In this document: piece by piece, positions 52,813 through 62,282 of the stretch
How the letters are laid out: every line of letters starts with the position of its first letter
How positions within the stretch are numbered: the stretch's first letter is position 1
DNA from: Acidovorax kalamii
Lineage (GTDB): Bacteria; Pseudomonadota; Gammaproteobacteria; Burkholderiales; Burkholderiaceae_C
NCBI RefSeq assembly: GCF_002245625.1
Contig: NZ_NOIG01000004.1
Location: forward strand, 558,001-622,000
Reading direction: 5' to 3'
Length of the DNA: 64,000 bases
Position numbers and translations under genes: made by a program
The notes under the pieces: model-generated
What the model was told of the DNA's origin: nothing
Databases searched by the model: none
The model's input: the letters and a program-made list of their open reading frames with translations, nothing else

Positions 52813-53467
52813 AGCGGGCGACGCTGCAACGCCGCCGCTGGTGCTGGCCACGCCCGACTACTGGGCCGAGGCGTGCAAGCACCTTGTCAAAAAAGACCGG
52901 GTGATGAAGCGCCTGATCCCGCAGTTTGGCGACGCCGCGCTGCAGACCAAAGGCGACCCTTTTATTACGCTGGCGCGCTCCATCGTGGGCCAGCAGGTGT
53001 CGGTGGCATCCGCCCAGGCGGTGTGGGAGCGCCTGGTGGCGTTGCTGCCGCGTGGCATGAAGCCCGCCAGCGTGCTCAAGCTCAAGATCGACGACATGCG
53101 CGCCGCCGGCCTGTCGGCCCGCAAGGTGGACTACCTGGTGGACCTGGCCATGCACTTCGAGAGTGGCAAGCTGCATGTGAAGGACTGGGCGGCGATGGAG
53201 GATGAGGCCATCATTGCCGAGCTGGTGGCCATTCGCGGCATCGGCCGCTGGACGGCTGAGATGTTTTTGATCTTCTATTTGATGCGGCCCAATGTATTGC
53301 CCCTGGACGACCCGGGGTTGATCACCGGCATCAGCCAGAATTACTTCTCGGGCGACCCCGTGAGCCGCAGCGACGCCCGCGAGGTGGCCGAGGCCTGGAA
53401 GCCCTGGTGCAGTGTGGCGACTTGGTATATTTGGCGGTCGCTCGACCCGCAGCCGGTTGCTTACTGA
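52793..53467 (+). CDS. alkA: DNA-3-methyladenine glycosylase II (AlkA-like, HhH-GPD)
   Basis: A 224-residue HhH-GPD glycosylase: SIVGQQVSVASAQAVWERL, the helix-hairpin-helix IRGIGRWTAEMFLIF (about residues 145-159) and the catalytic aspartate in LPLDDPGL. It removes alkylated purines from DNA. It lacks AlkA's N-terminal domain. The start is GTG 52793; an in-frame TAA at 52787 forbids an earlier start, and the first nine codons (MAASKKIAG) are derived from a dispersed repeat. Confidence 0.87.
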   Translation: MAASKKIAGDAATPPLVLATPDYWAEACKHLVKKDRVMKRLIPQFGDAALQTKGDPFITLARSIVGQQVSVASAQAVWERLVALLPRGMKPASVLKLKIDDMRAAGLSARKVDYLVDLAMHFESGKLHVKDWAAMEDEAIIAELVAIRGIGRWTAEMFLIFYLMRPNVLPLDDPGLITGISQNYFSGDPVSRSDAREVAEAWKPWCSVATWYIWRSLDPQPVAY

Positions 53468-53566
53468 CGCCCTCTGACGCGTTTGACCAAAAATCGTTAA
53501 CCGTCGGTTACAGTGCGTGCCATTCATCGTGGCAGCCGCCCGGCGCGAGCCCCAAGGAGAACAACG

Positions 53567-54544
53567 TTGGCGAAAAAGACCTTTCTGGATTTCGAGCAGC
53601 CCATCGCAGAGCTGGAGTCCAAAATTGAAGAACTGCGCTACGTGCAGACCGAGAGTGCCGTCGATATCTCGGAAGAGATCGACCAGCTGAGCAAGAAGAG
53701 CCAGCAACTCACCAAGGACATCTACAGCGAGCTGTCCCCCTGGCAGATCACCAAGATCGCCCGCCACCCCGAGCGCCCCTACACGCTCGACTACGTGCGC
53801 GACATCTTCACCGACTTCGTGGAGCTGCACGGCGACCGTCACTATGCGGATGACCAGTCCATCGTGGGTGGCCTCGCGCGCTTCAATGGCCACGCCTGCA
53901 TGGTCATCGGCCACCAGAAGGGCCGTGATACCAAAGAGCGCGCCATGCGCAACTTCGGCATGAGCAAGCCCGAGGGCTACCGCAAAGCCCTGCGCCTCAT
54001 GAAGACGGCCGAGAAGTTCAAGCTGCCCGTGTTCACCTTTGTGGACACGCCCGGCGCCTACCCTGGCATCGATGCCGAGGAGCGTGGTCAGTCCGAGGCC
54101 ATCGGCCGCAACATTTTCGAGATGGCGCAGCTGGAAGTGCCCATCATCACCACCATCATTGGCGAAGGTGGCTCCGGCGGCGCGCTGGCCATCAGCGTGG
54201 CCGACCAGGTCGTGATGCTGCAGTACGCCATCTACTCCGTGATCAGCCCTGAAGGCTGCGCCTCCATCCTCTGGAAGACCAGCGACAAGGCCCAGGAGGC
54301 CGCCGATGCGCTGGGCATCACGGCCCACCGCCTCAAGGCGCTGGGCCTGGTGGACAAGATCGTGAGCGAGCCCGTGGGCGGCGCCCACCGCGACCACAAG
54401 CAGATGGCCGCCTTCCTCAAGCGCGCGCTGGGCGATGCCTTCCGCCAGGTGGCCGACCTCAAGGTCAAGGACCTGCTGGACCGCCGTTACGAGCGCCTGC
54501 AAAGCTACGGCCGCTTCGCCGACACCAAGGCCGATAGCCGCTGA
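53567..54544 (+). CDS. accA: Acetyl-CoA carboxylase carboxyltransferase subunit alpha
   Basis: A 325-residue protein: [22 protein letters not shown] is the N-terminal helical pair, then [30 protein letters not shown], and [24 protein letters not shown] plus [11 protein letters not shown], the crotonase-fold active region. AccA with AccD transfers the carboxyl from biotin to acetyl-CoA to start fatty-acid synthesis. TTG start at 53567 with AAGGAGAACAACG upstream; the longer frame from 53513 would add 18 unconserved residues. Confidence 0.95.
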   Translation: MAKKTFLDFEQPIAELESKIEELRYVQTESAVDISEEIDQLSKKSQQLTKDIYSELSPWQITKIARHPERPYTLDYVRDIFTDFVELHGDRHYADDQSIVGGLARFNGHACMVIGHQKGRDTKERAMRNFGMSKPEGYRKALRLMKTAEKFKLPVFTFVDTPGAYPGIDAEERGQSEAIGRNIFEMAQLEVPIITTIIGEGGSGGALAISVADQVVMLQYAIYSVISPEGCASILWKTSDKAQEAADALGITAHRLKALGLVDKIVSEPVGGAHRDHKQMAAFLKRALGDAFRQVADLKVKDLLDRRYERLQSYGRFADTKADSR

Positions 54545-54590
54545 ATACCCCTGCTTCCTGAGCCGGTCGCACTGGTGACCTGCTTGCAAT

Positions 54591-54618
54591 GCGGCCCCAA
54601 CAGGGGCCGTTGTCGTTT
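54591..54618 (+). terminator. Weak terminator after accA
   Basis: CGGCCCC-AACA-GGGGCCG followed by TTGTCGTTT: a 6-7 bp GC stem with a poor T-run. Confidence 0.45.
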
Positions 54619-54742
54619 CTGGGCCACTTTGGGTTGGGGGCGTGGTGGCGGGCGACATGCCGTCGGCATTTCCCTATGGCGTACATGTTGCAACAAGATG
54701 TAGCATGTTTCGATGGCTCGCTGCGGGCCAAAGGAGTGTCGC

Positions 54743-56593
54743 ATGTCGATGTTCAAGTCCCTCAAGGGGCAGATTTTGGTGTTGTCCACAATTTGCCTGG
54801 TGCTGGCCCTGCTGGTGCTGACGGTGGCGAACTTTCTGGTGGCGCGCAGCCAAGCGCGCGATGCGCTTCAAGAGGAGAGCCTGGCCACCGCCAAGAGCCA
54901 TGTGGAAACCATTGAGGAGTGGGGGCGTGCCAAGGCCATGATCGTGGCGGCATCCATCAGCGCTTTTGAAGATCCGGATCCCGTCAAAACTCTGGCCATC
55001 CTGCGCGATGCTGGCAAGTTCTCTACCGTGTATTTCGGGTATGCGGACAAGAAGTACGTGTTCTCCGAGCAGCGTAGCCTCCCCCCCGACTACGATCCCA
55101 CTGCTCGGCCCTGGTACAAGCAGGCGGCGGCGGCCGGTGCATCCGTCATCACGCCGCCCTACATTTCAGCTTCGGACGGCAAGCTGGTCGTCACGTTTGC
55201 CACCCCTGTCGGGGCGGGCAGTGCACTCAAAGGCGTGGCGGCCGGGGATGTGTCCATGGAGTCGGTCGTGGCCACCGTAGCGTCTGTCAAGCCCACGCCC
55301 ACAAGTTTCGGCTTCATGGCCTCCGCCGACGGCAAGATCATTGCGCACCCGGACGCCGCGCTGACGCTGAAACCCCTGTCCGATTTGTCCAAGGATCTGT
55401 CCGGCAACAAGCTCACCGCAGCGGTTCAGTCCAAGACGATGGTGCCCGTGGAAATCAATGGACGTCAGCGCCTTCTGACAGTGGCGCCGATCGCGGGCTC
55501 CAACTGGATGCTGGTGGTGGCGCTGGATGAGTCGGAAGCCATGGCTCCCATCCGTACCATGCTCACTACCTCGGTGCTGTCGAGCATCGTGGTGCTCGCG
55601 ATAGCCGTCGCCCTGCTGGCGACGGTACTGACCCAGCGGCTACGCAGACTCACCCAGGTGCGCGACGCCATGCACGAGGTGGGAGCGGGCGATGGCGATC
55701 TTTCGCGCCGCATTGACACGCATGGCGAGGACGAACTGGCGCAGATCGCCGCCAGCTTCAACAGCTTTGCAGGCAAGCTCTCGGGTGTGTTGGCGCAGAT
55801 CCGCGATGCCAGCAGCTCGGTGCGCGTGGCGGCGGAAGAGATCGCCACCGGCAACCACGACCTGAGCGGCCGCACCGAACTCACCGCGTCCAGCTTGCAG
55901 GAGACATCGGCCTCCATGCAGCAGCTCACCGAAACCGTGCGCCACAACGCCGATGCGGCCCGCCAGGCCAATCAGCTGGTGGCCCAGGCGTCCAACGTGG
56001 CCCAGCACGGCGGCCAGGTGGTTGGCAATGTGGTCACCACCATGGACCAGATCAACGCAGCCTCCCGCAAGATCAACGACATCATCGGGGTGATTGACGG
56101 CATTGCCTTCCAGACCAATATCCTCGCGCTGAACGCCGCCGTGGAAGCCGCCCGCGCGGGCGAGCAGGGCCGGGGCTTTGCGGTGGTGGCGGGTGAGGTG
56201 CGCAGCCTGGCCCAGCGCAGTGCCGAGGCGGCGCGCGAGATCAAGACGCTGATCAACACCTCGGTGGAGCAGGTCGAGAACGGCTCGCGCCTGGTGCACG
56301 ACGCAGGCACGACCATGAACGACATCGTCACCTCGGTGCAGCGCGTCACGGACATCATGGCCGAAATCACGGCCTCCACCAACGAGCAGAGCACCAGCAT
56401 CAACGAGGTCGGCCAGGCCGTGGCACAGCTCGACCAGATGACCCAGCAGAACGCCGCACTGGTGGAGGAAAGCGCCGCAGCCGCGCAAAGCCTCAAGGAC
56501 CAGTCGGTGCGGTTGTCTGAAGTGGTGGGCACCTTCCGCCTGTCCACCGACGCGTCGCACGCGGCACCGCGTTTGTCGGCGCCCGGCGGTTGA
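54743..56593 (+). CDS. Methyl-accepting chemotaxis protein with a dCACHE-type sensor
   Basis: A 616-residue chemoreceptor: TM1 about 10-32, a periplasmic double-Cache-like domain (about 35-275; [36 protein letters not shown]), TM2 about 281-302, HAMP, and the signalling hairpin [40 protein letters not shown] near 490. No CheB/CheR tether pentapeptide ends the chain (ends RLSAPGG). It senses a small molecule, probably an amino or organic acid, and feeds CheA. Stand-alone gene. AAAGGAGTGTCGC precedes the ATG at 54743. Confidence 0.93.
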   Translation: MSMFKSLKGQILVLSTICLVLALLVLTVANFLVARSQARDALQEESLATAKSHVETIEEWGRAKAMIVAASISAFEDPDPVKTLAILRDAGKFSTVYFGYADKKYVFSEQRSLPPDYDPTARPWYKQAAAAGASVITPPYISASDGKLVVTFATPVGAGSALKGVAAGDVSMESVVATVASVKPTPTSFGFMASADGKIIAHPDAALTLKPLSDLSKDLSGNKLTAAVQSKTMVPVEINGRQRLLTVAPIAGSNWMLVVALDESEAMAPIRTMLTTSVLSSIVVLAIAVALLATVLTQRLRRLTQVRDAMHEVGAGDGDLSRRIDTHGEDELAQIAASFNSFAGKLSGVLAQIRDASSSVRVAAEEIATGNHDLSGRTELTASSLQETSASMQQLTETVRHNADAARQANQLVAQASNVAQHGGQVVGNVVTTMDQINAASRKINDIIGVIDGIAFQTNILALNAAVEAARAGEQGRGFAVVAGEVRSLAQRSAEAAREIKTLINTSVEQVENGSRLVHDAGTTMNDIVTSVQRVTDIMAEITASTNEQSTSINEVGQAVAQLDQMTQQNAALVEESAAAAQSLKDQSVRLSEVVGTFRLSTDASHAAPRLSAPGG

Positions 56594-56736
56594 GGCGGTT
56601 TTGCTTTTTGGGGCGCGCAGAGCAGGCGAGGGCGCCCGCGATAATCGGCGCCCATGCCCCGCTGCCCTGTTTGTTTTGCTGATGATCCTGCCTCTGCCCC
56701 TCGGCTGGTCCCCCGCCCGGCGCGAGGGCTCCTGGC

Positions 56737-57687
56737 ATGACCCAATCCTTCGACGCCGCCCTGCAGGCTTTTGCGCCCGCGTTGCCTCTGGCCGTGGCAC
56801 TCAGCGGGGGCGCGGATTCCACCGCCCTGCTGCTGGCCTGTGCCCGGCGCTGGCCCGGCCAGGTGCGGGCCATCCATGTGCACCATGGCTTGCAGGCCGC
56901 AGCCGATGGTTTTGAGCAGCATTGCACCGCGCTGTGCCAGCGGCTGGACGTGCCGCTGGTGGTGCAGCGCCTCGATGCCCGCCATGTCCCCGGCCAGAGC
57001 CCGGAAGACGCGGCGCGGCAGGCCAGATACCAGGCTTTTGAGGCCTTTGCGCGCGACCATATCCAAGGTATTGCTGTCAAATCAATAGCAATTGCGCAAC
57101 ATGCCGACGACCAGGCTGAAACCCTGCTGCTGGCACTGTCGCGCGGCGCGGGCGTGGCGGGCCTGGCCGCGATGCCCGCCCGCTGGGAGCGCGCGGGCAT
57201 CGTCTGGCACCGCCCCTTGCTGCAGGTGGCAGGGGCGGATGTGCGCCACTGGCTGCGCGCACAGGGCCAGGCCTGGGTAGAAGATCCCACCAACATCGAC
57301 GAGCGCTTCACGCGCAACCGCATCCGTGCCCAGTTACTGCCTGCGCTGGACGCGGCATTCCCATCCTTTCGCGACACCTTTGCGCGCTCGGCCGACAACG
57401 CCGCCCAGGCCGCCGAATTGCTGCACGAGCTGGCGCAGCAGGACCTGGCCCTGGTGGGTGTGCCCCCGCTGATCAAGGCCCTGCAGGGACTCAGCCGTGC
57501 AAGGCAGGCCAACGTGCTGCGCCACTGGCTGCGCCAGGCCCATCACACCACGCCCGCTGCGGCGCAATTGGGTGAGTTGCTCGACCAGATCCATGCCTGC
57601 ACCACGCGTGGCCACCAGATCCATATCAAGGTGGGGCGTGGTTTTGTGGTGCGCTCAGGCCCGGGGATTGATTGGTTCAGCCCATAG
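56737..57687 (+). CDS. tilS: tRNA(Ile)-lysidine synthase
   Basis: A 316-residue PP-loop ATPase: VALSGGADST (SGGADS at 23-28), HVHHGLQ, PEDAARQARY, AQHADDQAETLLL and RNRIRAQLLPAL. TilS changes cytidine 34 of tRNA-Ile2 to lysidine. It is short against E. coli (432 aa), lacking the full TilS_C tail, which is common in beta-proteobacteria. The segment IQGIAVKSIAIAQ is encoded by ATTGCTGTCAAATCAATAGC, an AT-rich insert resembling the dispersed repeat. Confidence 0.93.
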   Translation: MTQSFDAALQAFAPALPLAVALSGGADSTALLLACARRWPGQVRAIHVHHGLQAAADGFEQHCTALCQRLDVPLVVQRLDARHVPGQSPEDAARQARYQAFEAFARDHIQGIAVKSIAIAQHADDQAETLLLALSRGAGVAGLAAMPARWERAGIVWHRPLLQVAGADVRHWLRAQGQAWVEDPTNIDERFTRNRIRAQLLPALDAAFPSFRDTFARSADNAAQAAELLHELAQQDLALVGVPPLIKALQGLSRARQANVLRHWLRQAHHTTPAAAQLGELLDQIHACTTRGHQIHIKVGRGFVVRSGPGIDWFSP

Positions 57688-57762
57688 GTGGGCCGCCCTG
57701 CAGACGCGCAACACGGCGGTGCACAACAAGCCGCCCACCGCAGTACCTTGAGAATCAAAAAA

Positions 57763-58269
57763 ATGGAACAAACCGTCGTCTCCGGCATTGCCGTCAACCG
57801 CAACCTGGCCAAGGTCTCCGTGCTCGGTGTGCCCCACCAGCCCGGCATTGCCAGCCATGTTCTGCGCACCATGGCCGATGCCCGCATCGACTCTGGCGCG
57901 ATCGTCCAGAACTTGGGCAAGGACGGCAAGACCGATCTCAGCTTCACGGTACACCGCAGCGACTGCGTGCGCACCGTAGAGCTGCTGCTGGATCAAGTGC
58001 TTCCCGCGCTGGGCGCGCTGGAAGTCGTGGGGGATGCCGGTGTTTGCGAAGTCAGCATCGTCGGCACCGGCACGCGCAGCCAAGTGGGTGTGGCCGGCAA
58101 GGTGTTCGGCACGCTCCGTGAAGCGGGCATCCAGGCCCAGATGATCTCCACCTTTGAGGCCAGGACCTCGGTCGTGATCGATGAAACGCAGGCGGAACTG
58201 GCTGTGCGCAGCCTGCGCGAGGCCTTCACATTGAAGCCGCAGGCCGCCCAGGCCGCCCAGGCTGCCTGA
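57763..58269 (+). CDS. Orphan ACT-domain protein, regulatory half of aspartokinase
   Basis: A 168-residue protein made only of the two ACT domains of aspartate kinase: MEQTVVSGIAVNRNLAKVSVLGVPHQPGIA, QNLGKDGKTDLSFTVHR and QAQMISTFEARTSVVIDE. A full LysC has about 410-425 residues with a kinase domain first; here the 57687-57763 interval is far too short for it. Several conserved places are changed (MISTFEARTS for the usual MISTSEIKVS). It may be a remnant, a deletion, an assembly fault, or a beta-subunit-like regulator acting with a kinase elsewhere. It lies between tilS and tRNA-Ser, where relatives carry lysC, as I recall. Confidence 0.8.
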   Translation: MEQTVVSGIAVNRNLAKVSVLGVPHQPGIASHVLRTMADARIDSGAIVQNLGKDGKTDLSFTVHRSDCVRTVELLLDQVLPALGALEVVGDAGVCEVSIVGTGTRSQVGVAGKVFGTLREAGIQAQMISTFEARTSVVIDETQAELAVRSLREAFTLKPQAAQAAQAA

Positions 58270-58302
58270 ACCGCCTCCGAAATGAGGCATAATAGAGGGA
58301 TT

Positions 58303-58395
58303 GGAAACGTGACCGAGTGGCCGAAGGTGCTCCCCTGCTAAGGGAGTATGGGGTGTAGAGCCTCATCGAGGGTTCGAATCCCTCCGTTTCCGCCA
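58303..58395 (+). tRNA. serV: tRNA-Ser(GCU)
   Basis: GGAAACG pairs with CGTTTCC, discriminator G and encoded CCA at 58393-58395. The anticodon loop CTGCTAA gives GCU, reading AGC and AGU. A long variable arm (ATGGGGTGTAGAGCCTCATC) is typical of serine tRNA, and the T arm GGGTTCGAATCC is canonical. 93 nucleotides. A -10-like CATAAT lies 10 bases upstream (58288-58293). Confidence 0.97.
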
Positions 58396-58400
58396 AGATA

Positions 58401-58436
58401 AGCCTCAAGTGCTCCTCGCACTTGGGGCTTTTTCTT
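58401..58436 (+). terminator. Terminator of tRNA-Ser
   Basis: GCCTCAAGTGC-TCCTC-GCACTTGGGGC then TTTTTCTTT. An 11-bp stem with one G-T pair and a T-run, directly after the tRNA. Confidence 0.88.
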
Positions 58437-58784
58437 TGGCCGCTTCGGTCAAGCCCTCGGCGTTGGCCTGCAATTGCTCCGTGCCTGCGCATAGGTGATT
58501 CCCGCATTGCCAAGCGGTCGGGTTGCGTGCCCAATCAGAGAGTCCTAAGAGCCTTGTCCGATCTCTGTGGACTCCAGGCCCTGCCCGCCGCTTCGGGTGG
58601 TGGAGTGGTGAAGTCCTTGAGAGTCTGGCAAGGTTTCAGCCCGCCCTGTGCGGGCTTTTTTTGTGCTGTTGATCTCCTGGCTGCGTTTGCCGCTGTGTTC
58701 CTGTTCGGATCAGTGCGGGGATGCAGGGCACTTTTTATGGGCTTGTATGCTGGCGGTTGATGCATGCACCGCACAAGGGCACCC
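58437..58784 (+). other. Intergenic region with a terminator-ended structured segment
   Basis: No coding frame is convincing. From about 58500 there are paired segments: GAGTCC (58540-58545) with GGACTC (58569-58574), and a CCGCTTCGGGTGG hairpin near 58590. They end at an intrinsic terminator at 58638. This is what a small RNA gene would look like, but there is no recognisable family and no strong promoter. Confidence 0.3.
58638..58662 (+). terminator. Rho-independent terminator
   Basis: AGCCCGC-CCTGT-GCGGGCT then TTTTTT. A perfect 7-bp stem; it ends an unknown transcript between tRNA-Ser and the next gene. Confidence 0.85.
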
Positions 58785-59482
58785 ATGACTTCCCTCCGCA
58801 CAGCGCACCCCCGCGAACTCTGCCTGACACCCAATGACCTGGATTTTTGCTACCTGCCACGGGTTACGAGTTCTGCGCCCTCGCATGGCAGCGAACTGGT
58901 GTGCACTGTGGATGCGTCCCGCTTCTTTGCCAAGGGGGGGGGCACCACATCGTGTTCGCGCTCGATTGTGAAGGCGGGCAGGGCAGTTACAACCCGCACT
59001 GTGGCCCGATCTTCCGGTATGGCAAGAACCTGTGGGCCACAGCGCGGGGGTTTATCGTTTTTGGCGATGGTGTGGTGATGGCCGAGGGCTGGAACGGCAC
59101 CGCCATGCCTGCGCTGACCACCATCACCAATACCTCGGGCGCAGTGTTCGATCCGGGGCAGCACCCTGTTTTCGCGCTGCGAATTGTGGCGGGCTATCGG
59201 CGGGGTCCTCTGGCCAACAGTATGGGGATCGAGATCCGCGCAGGCGGTTCGGCAGAAGGTGCGCTGCTTTTCGCAGGGGGCATTGAAGGGCCGGAGTGGG
59301 GCGGGGACTGGACGGGGGGCTCCAAGGCGGCCATGGGGGGCATTGCGTCGGGTTTTGTGCCTCCCGCAGCCACCGGGTGTGTGGAAGAGTTGCTGCCGCG
59401 CAGTGCGCCCCATGCGGTGTTGGTGATGTCCCGGTTCAGGCTGCGGATGCGCCCGTTGAACCGGGTTCCACTTTGTCTGTGA
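58785..59482 (+). pseudogene. Hypothetical gene, frameshifted at a G9 tract
   Basis: MTSLRTAHPRELCLTPNDLD... from ATG 58785 runs to SRFFAKGGG at the tract 58934-58942 and then into a meaningless frame. The frame one step away continues sensibly with HHIVFALDCEGGQGSYNPHCGPIFRYGKN and runs to 59482. One more G (G10) or two fewer (G7) joins both into about 232 residues. The product is unknown; a G/W-rich C-terminal part, no signal peptide. Either a sequencing error, a dead gene, or slipped-strand on/off switching. Confidence 0.6.
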
Positions 59483-59536
59483 GAGAGGCCCCGCCCACTG
59501 CGCAGTGCGATGGCATGGGCCTTTTCGCGCTCCCGC

Positions 59537-59971
59537 TCACTCGTCGATCGAAGCGCTCCAGCGGCTTCCCCAGTCGCCGCCGCCGGGGCGGCTGACCTTG
59601 TCGATCTCGCGGCGGTCGCGTTTGGTGGGGCGGCCTTCTTGCAGGGTGGCGGCGGGCTCGGGGGCGAGGCGGCGCAGCTCGGCGGCTTTTTCACGCGCGG
59701 CGATGCTGTCGGCGGTTTCTTCGTACAGTTGTTGCGCGACAGGCGCCGGGCCGCGCGCGCCGCTCAGGCCCAGGACACGCACGGTGCGCGCCACGGGCCC
59801 CTGGCGCAGTGCCACGGTGTCGCCGCAGCGCAGGTCGCGTGCGGGCTTGGCCAGTTGGCCGTTGACGGTCACCCGGCCCTTGCCGATTTCGTCGGTTGCG
59901 AGGCTGCGGGTCTTGTAGAAGCGGGCGCACCAGAGCCACTTGTCCAGGCGCATTGTCTCCAGGTTGCTCAT
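59537..59971 (-). CDS. hslR: S4-domain RNA-binding protein, Hsp15 type
   Basis: A 144-residue protein with one S4 domain: MRLDKWLWCARFYKTRSLATDEIGKGRVTVNGQLAKPARDLRCGD (residues 7-51), followed by a basic tail (RPTKRDRREIDK). Hsp15 binds the free 50S subunit that still carries peptidyl-tRNA and helps to rescue it. ATG 59971 overlaps the stop of the upstream sensor kinase gene (ATGA), so it is read from the kinase operon, an unusual partner. Assignment rests on the S4 signature and size. Confidence 0.82.
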   Translation of the reverse strand: MSNLETMRLDKWLWCARFYKTRSLATDEIGKGRVTVNGQLAKPARDLRCGDTVALRQGPVARTVRVLGLSGARGPAPVAQQLYEETADSIAAREKAAELRRLAPEPAATLQEGRPTKRDRREIDKVSRPGGGDWGSRWSASIDE

Positions 59972-61440
59972 GGGCGTGATTGTGCCGCTTGTGCCTCGGG
60001 TGGGCCATCGGCCGCAGCGCTGGGCAGCGGCAGGCGCACCACAGCGTCCAGGCCCGCCACTCGATGGCCCACCATGCGGTTGGTGAGCGTGATGCTGCCC
60101 TCCAGCGCCTGCACGATTTCGTGGCAAATCGCCAGGCCCAGGCCACTGCCTGTGCGCACATCACCCGCCGAGAACGGCTGGAACAGCCGGGCGGCCAGTT
60201 CGTCGTCGATGCCGGGGCCGTGGTCGCTGATGGTGAGCGCCACATGCCGTCCGTCGCTGCGCAGGTCCACCGTGAGCTCGCTGCCTGGCGGCGCATGGCG
60301 CACTGCGTTGTGCAGCAGGTTGCGGCTCAGCTCGCGCAGCATCCATTCGTGGGACTGCACCAGCGCGGGCTCGGTGTGGATGCCGAAGTCCAGGTCGCGC
60401 TGGGCGATCAGGGGCGATATCTCCAGCGCCACGGCGCGCAGGATGTCGTCGAACCGGGTGGCGGGTGGGGCGCTTTGCTGGCGCAGCTGCTCCACCTTGG
60501 CCAGGGCCAGCATCTGGTTGGCGAGCTGGGTGGCGCGGTCCACGGTGTCGCTGATCTCGTGCAGGGCCTGGTGCGGTTCCACATCGCCACGCAGGGCCGA
60601 TTGCACCTGGGTCTTGAGCACGGCCAAGGGCGTGCGCAGCTGGTGCGATGCATCGCGCACAAAACGCTTTTGGTGCCGCAGCAGGTGGCGCAAGCGCTGC
60701 ATGACTTCGTTGGTGGCATCCACCAGTGGCTGCAGCTCGCGCGGGGCCGTGGGGGCGGCGATGGGGCTCAGGTCGCCCTCGCGCCGGGCCTGCAGCTGCT
60801 GGCTGAGCTGGCGCACCGGTCGGGTGGCGCGCTGCACCACCAGCACCACGGTGAAGGCGATCACGGCGATCAGCAGCGCCTGGCGCAGCAGCGTGTTCCA
60901 CAGGATCTGCAGGGCCAGGGTTTCGCGCACTTCCAGCGTTTCGGCCACCTGGATCACGGCCATGGCCCGGCCTTGCGAGCTGGCCACCGGCTGCAGCAGC
61001 ACGGCCACGCGCACGTCGCGGTCGCGGAACCGGTCGTCGTAAAAATCCACCAGGGCTGCATAGGGCGGTTTGTCGGGGATGCTGCCGCGCCATACCGGCA
61101 GGTCTTCAAAGCCCGACACCATCTCGCCGCCCAGGGTGGAGACGCGGTAGAACATCTGGCTCTGGTTGTCGGCCTCAAAGGCCTCCAGGGCCGAATAGGG
61201 CACGATGGCGCGCAGCTGCGCCGCGTCGTCAAAGCCCTTCACATCGAGCTGCTCGCTGATGCTCTTGGCCGATGCCAGCAGGGTGCGGTCGTAGGCAGTG
61301 TTGAGCGATGCCAGCGTCTGGCGGTACAGGCTCCAGGTGTTGAAGCCAATGAACAGCGCCACCGGCAGCAGGATGCCCAGCAGCAGCCGCCGCCGCAGCG
61401 AGTGGTGGCGTGTCACATTCTGGGTTTTGCCTGGGTTCAT
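59968..61440 (-). CDS. tctE: Sensor histidine kinase, TctE type
   Basis: A 490-residue kinase: TM1 about 18-37, a periplasmic sensor region with an acidic FYDDRFRDRDV patch, TM2 about 187-203, HAMP-like linker, H-box DASHQLRTPL with His266, N-box ELSRNLLHNAVRHA, and G-boxes DHGPGID and GSGLGLAI. It senses an external signal, probably tricarboxylates, and phosphorylates the TctD-type regulator whose gene precedes it with a 4-base overlap. Confidence 0.9.
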   Translation of the reverse strand: MNPGKTQNVTRHHSLRRRLLLGILLPVALFIGFNTWSLYRQTLASLNTAYDRTLLASAKSISEQLDVKGFDDAAQLRAIVPYSALEAFEADNQSQMFYRVSTLGGEMVSGFEDLPVWRGSIPDKPPYAALVDFYDDRFRDRDVRVAVLLQPVASSQGRAMAVIQVAETLEVRETLALQILWNTLLRQALLIAVIAFTVVLVVQRATRPVRQLSQQLQARREGDLSPIAAPTAPRELQPLVDATNEVMQRLRHLLRHQKRFVRDASHQLRTPLAVLKTQVQSALRGDVEPHQALHEISDTVDRATQLANQMLALAKVEQLRQQSAPPATRFDDILRAVALEISPLIAQRDLDFGIHTEPALVQSHEWMLRELSRNLLHNAVRHAPPGSELTVDLRSDGRHVALTISDHGPGIDDELAARLFQPFSAGDVRTGSGLGLAICHEIVQALEGSITLTNRMVGHRVAGLDAVVRLPLPSAAADGPPEAQAAQSRP

Positions 61441-62120
61441 GCGTCGGCCCGCAGCAGATAGCCCAGGCCACGCAGCGTCATGAGGGTCAGGCCCGTGCCC
61501 GCCAGCTTCTTGCGCAGCCGGTACACCACCACCTCGATGGCTTCGTACTGCACGTCGAGCTGGCCGGGGAACACCAGCTCATACAGCCGCTCCTTGGTCA
61601 CGGCGTGGCCGGGCTGGGCCAGCAGCGCATGCATCAGCGCCAGCTCGCGGGGGGTGAGTTCCATCACCTCGCCATTCAGGTAGAGCGCGCCGCTGTCCTT
61701 GTCGTAGCGGATGGCCCCGATCTGCAGGGTGCTGGGTGCCAGCGGCGCCACGGTGGGGTCGGCGCTGCGCCGCACCAGGGCGCGCAGGCGGGCCTCCAGC
61801 TCGTCCAGGTCAAAGGGCTTGGGCAGGTAGTCGTCGGCGCCCGCATTCAGGCCCATCACGCGGTCGCCCACCGTGCCCCGCGCGGTCAGGATCAGCACAG
61901 GGGTGCGCAGGCCCCGGTTGCGCGCCTGCTGCAGCACCTGCAGGCCATCCAGGCCGGGCAGGGTCAGGTCCAGGATGATGGCGTCGGGTTGCAGGGCGGC
62001 CCATTGGGCGAGGGCTGCTCGGCCATCGCTGACGGCCGTGACCTCCATGCCCCGGCGCGTCAGTGCACGGTGCAGCGTGGCCTGCATGGTGGGATCGTCT
62101 TCTACAAGGAGCAATTGCAT
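61437..62120 (-). CDS. tctD: Response regulator, TctD/OmpR type
   Basis: A 227-residue regulator: receiver domain LLLVEDDPTM with phospho-acceptor Asp51 (ILDLTLPGLDGL), conserved Lys in YLPKPFDL, and an OmpR winged helix (LTPRELALMHALLAQPGHAVTKERL...RLRKKL). Start ATG 62120; an ATG at 62132 with GGGAG upstream is an alternative. It is divergent from tctC, so phospho-TctD probably turns on tctCBA when its substrate is present. Confidence 0.9.
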   Translation of the reverse strand: MQLLLVEDDPTMQATLHRALTRRGMEVTAVSDGRAALAQWAALQPDAIILDLTLPGLDGLQVLQQARNRGLRTPVLILTARGTVGDRVMGLNAGADDYLPKPFDLDELEARLRALVRRSADPTVAPLAPSTLQIGAIRYDKDSGALYLNGEVMELTPRELALMHALLAQPGHAVTKERLYELVFPGQLDVQYEAIEVVVYRLRKKLAGTGLTLMTLRGLGYLLRADA

Positions 62121-62282
62121 GCGCGGGACCATATCACTCCCGAGCGGGCGGCGCGCGCTGCGTGCACTCGCCACAGAGGGGACTCCAGATGCTAGTGTTT
62201 TCCCTGAGTCCAAGGACAGCCGTTTGACAGGCAGCGCGCGCATCATCGGGCGGTTCGCAAACCTTATCAGGAGACAGACACC

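Noticed and set aside
50064..52829. A 921-codon open frame on the minus strand covering the TPR gene and all of cysS
   Set aside because: Only the part from 51140 has a signal peptide and TPR domains; the rest is antisense to cysS and reflects GC-rich third positions.
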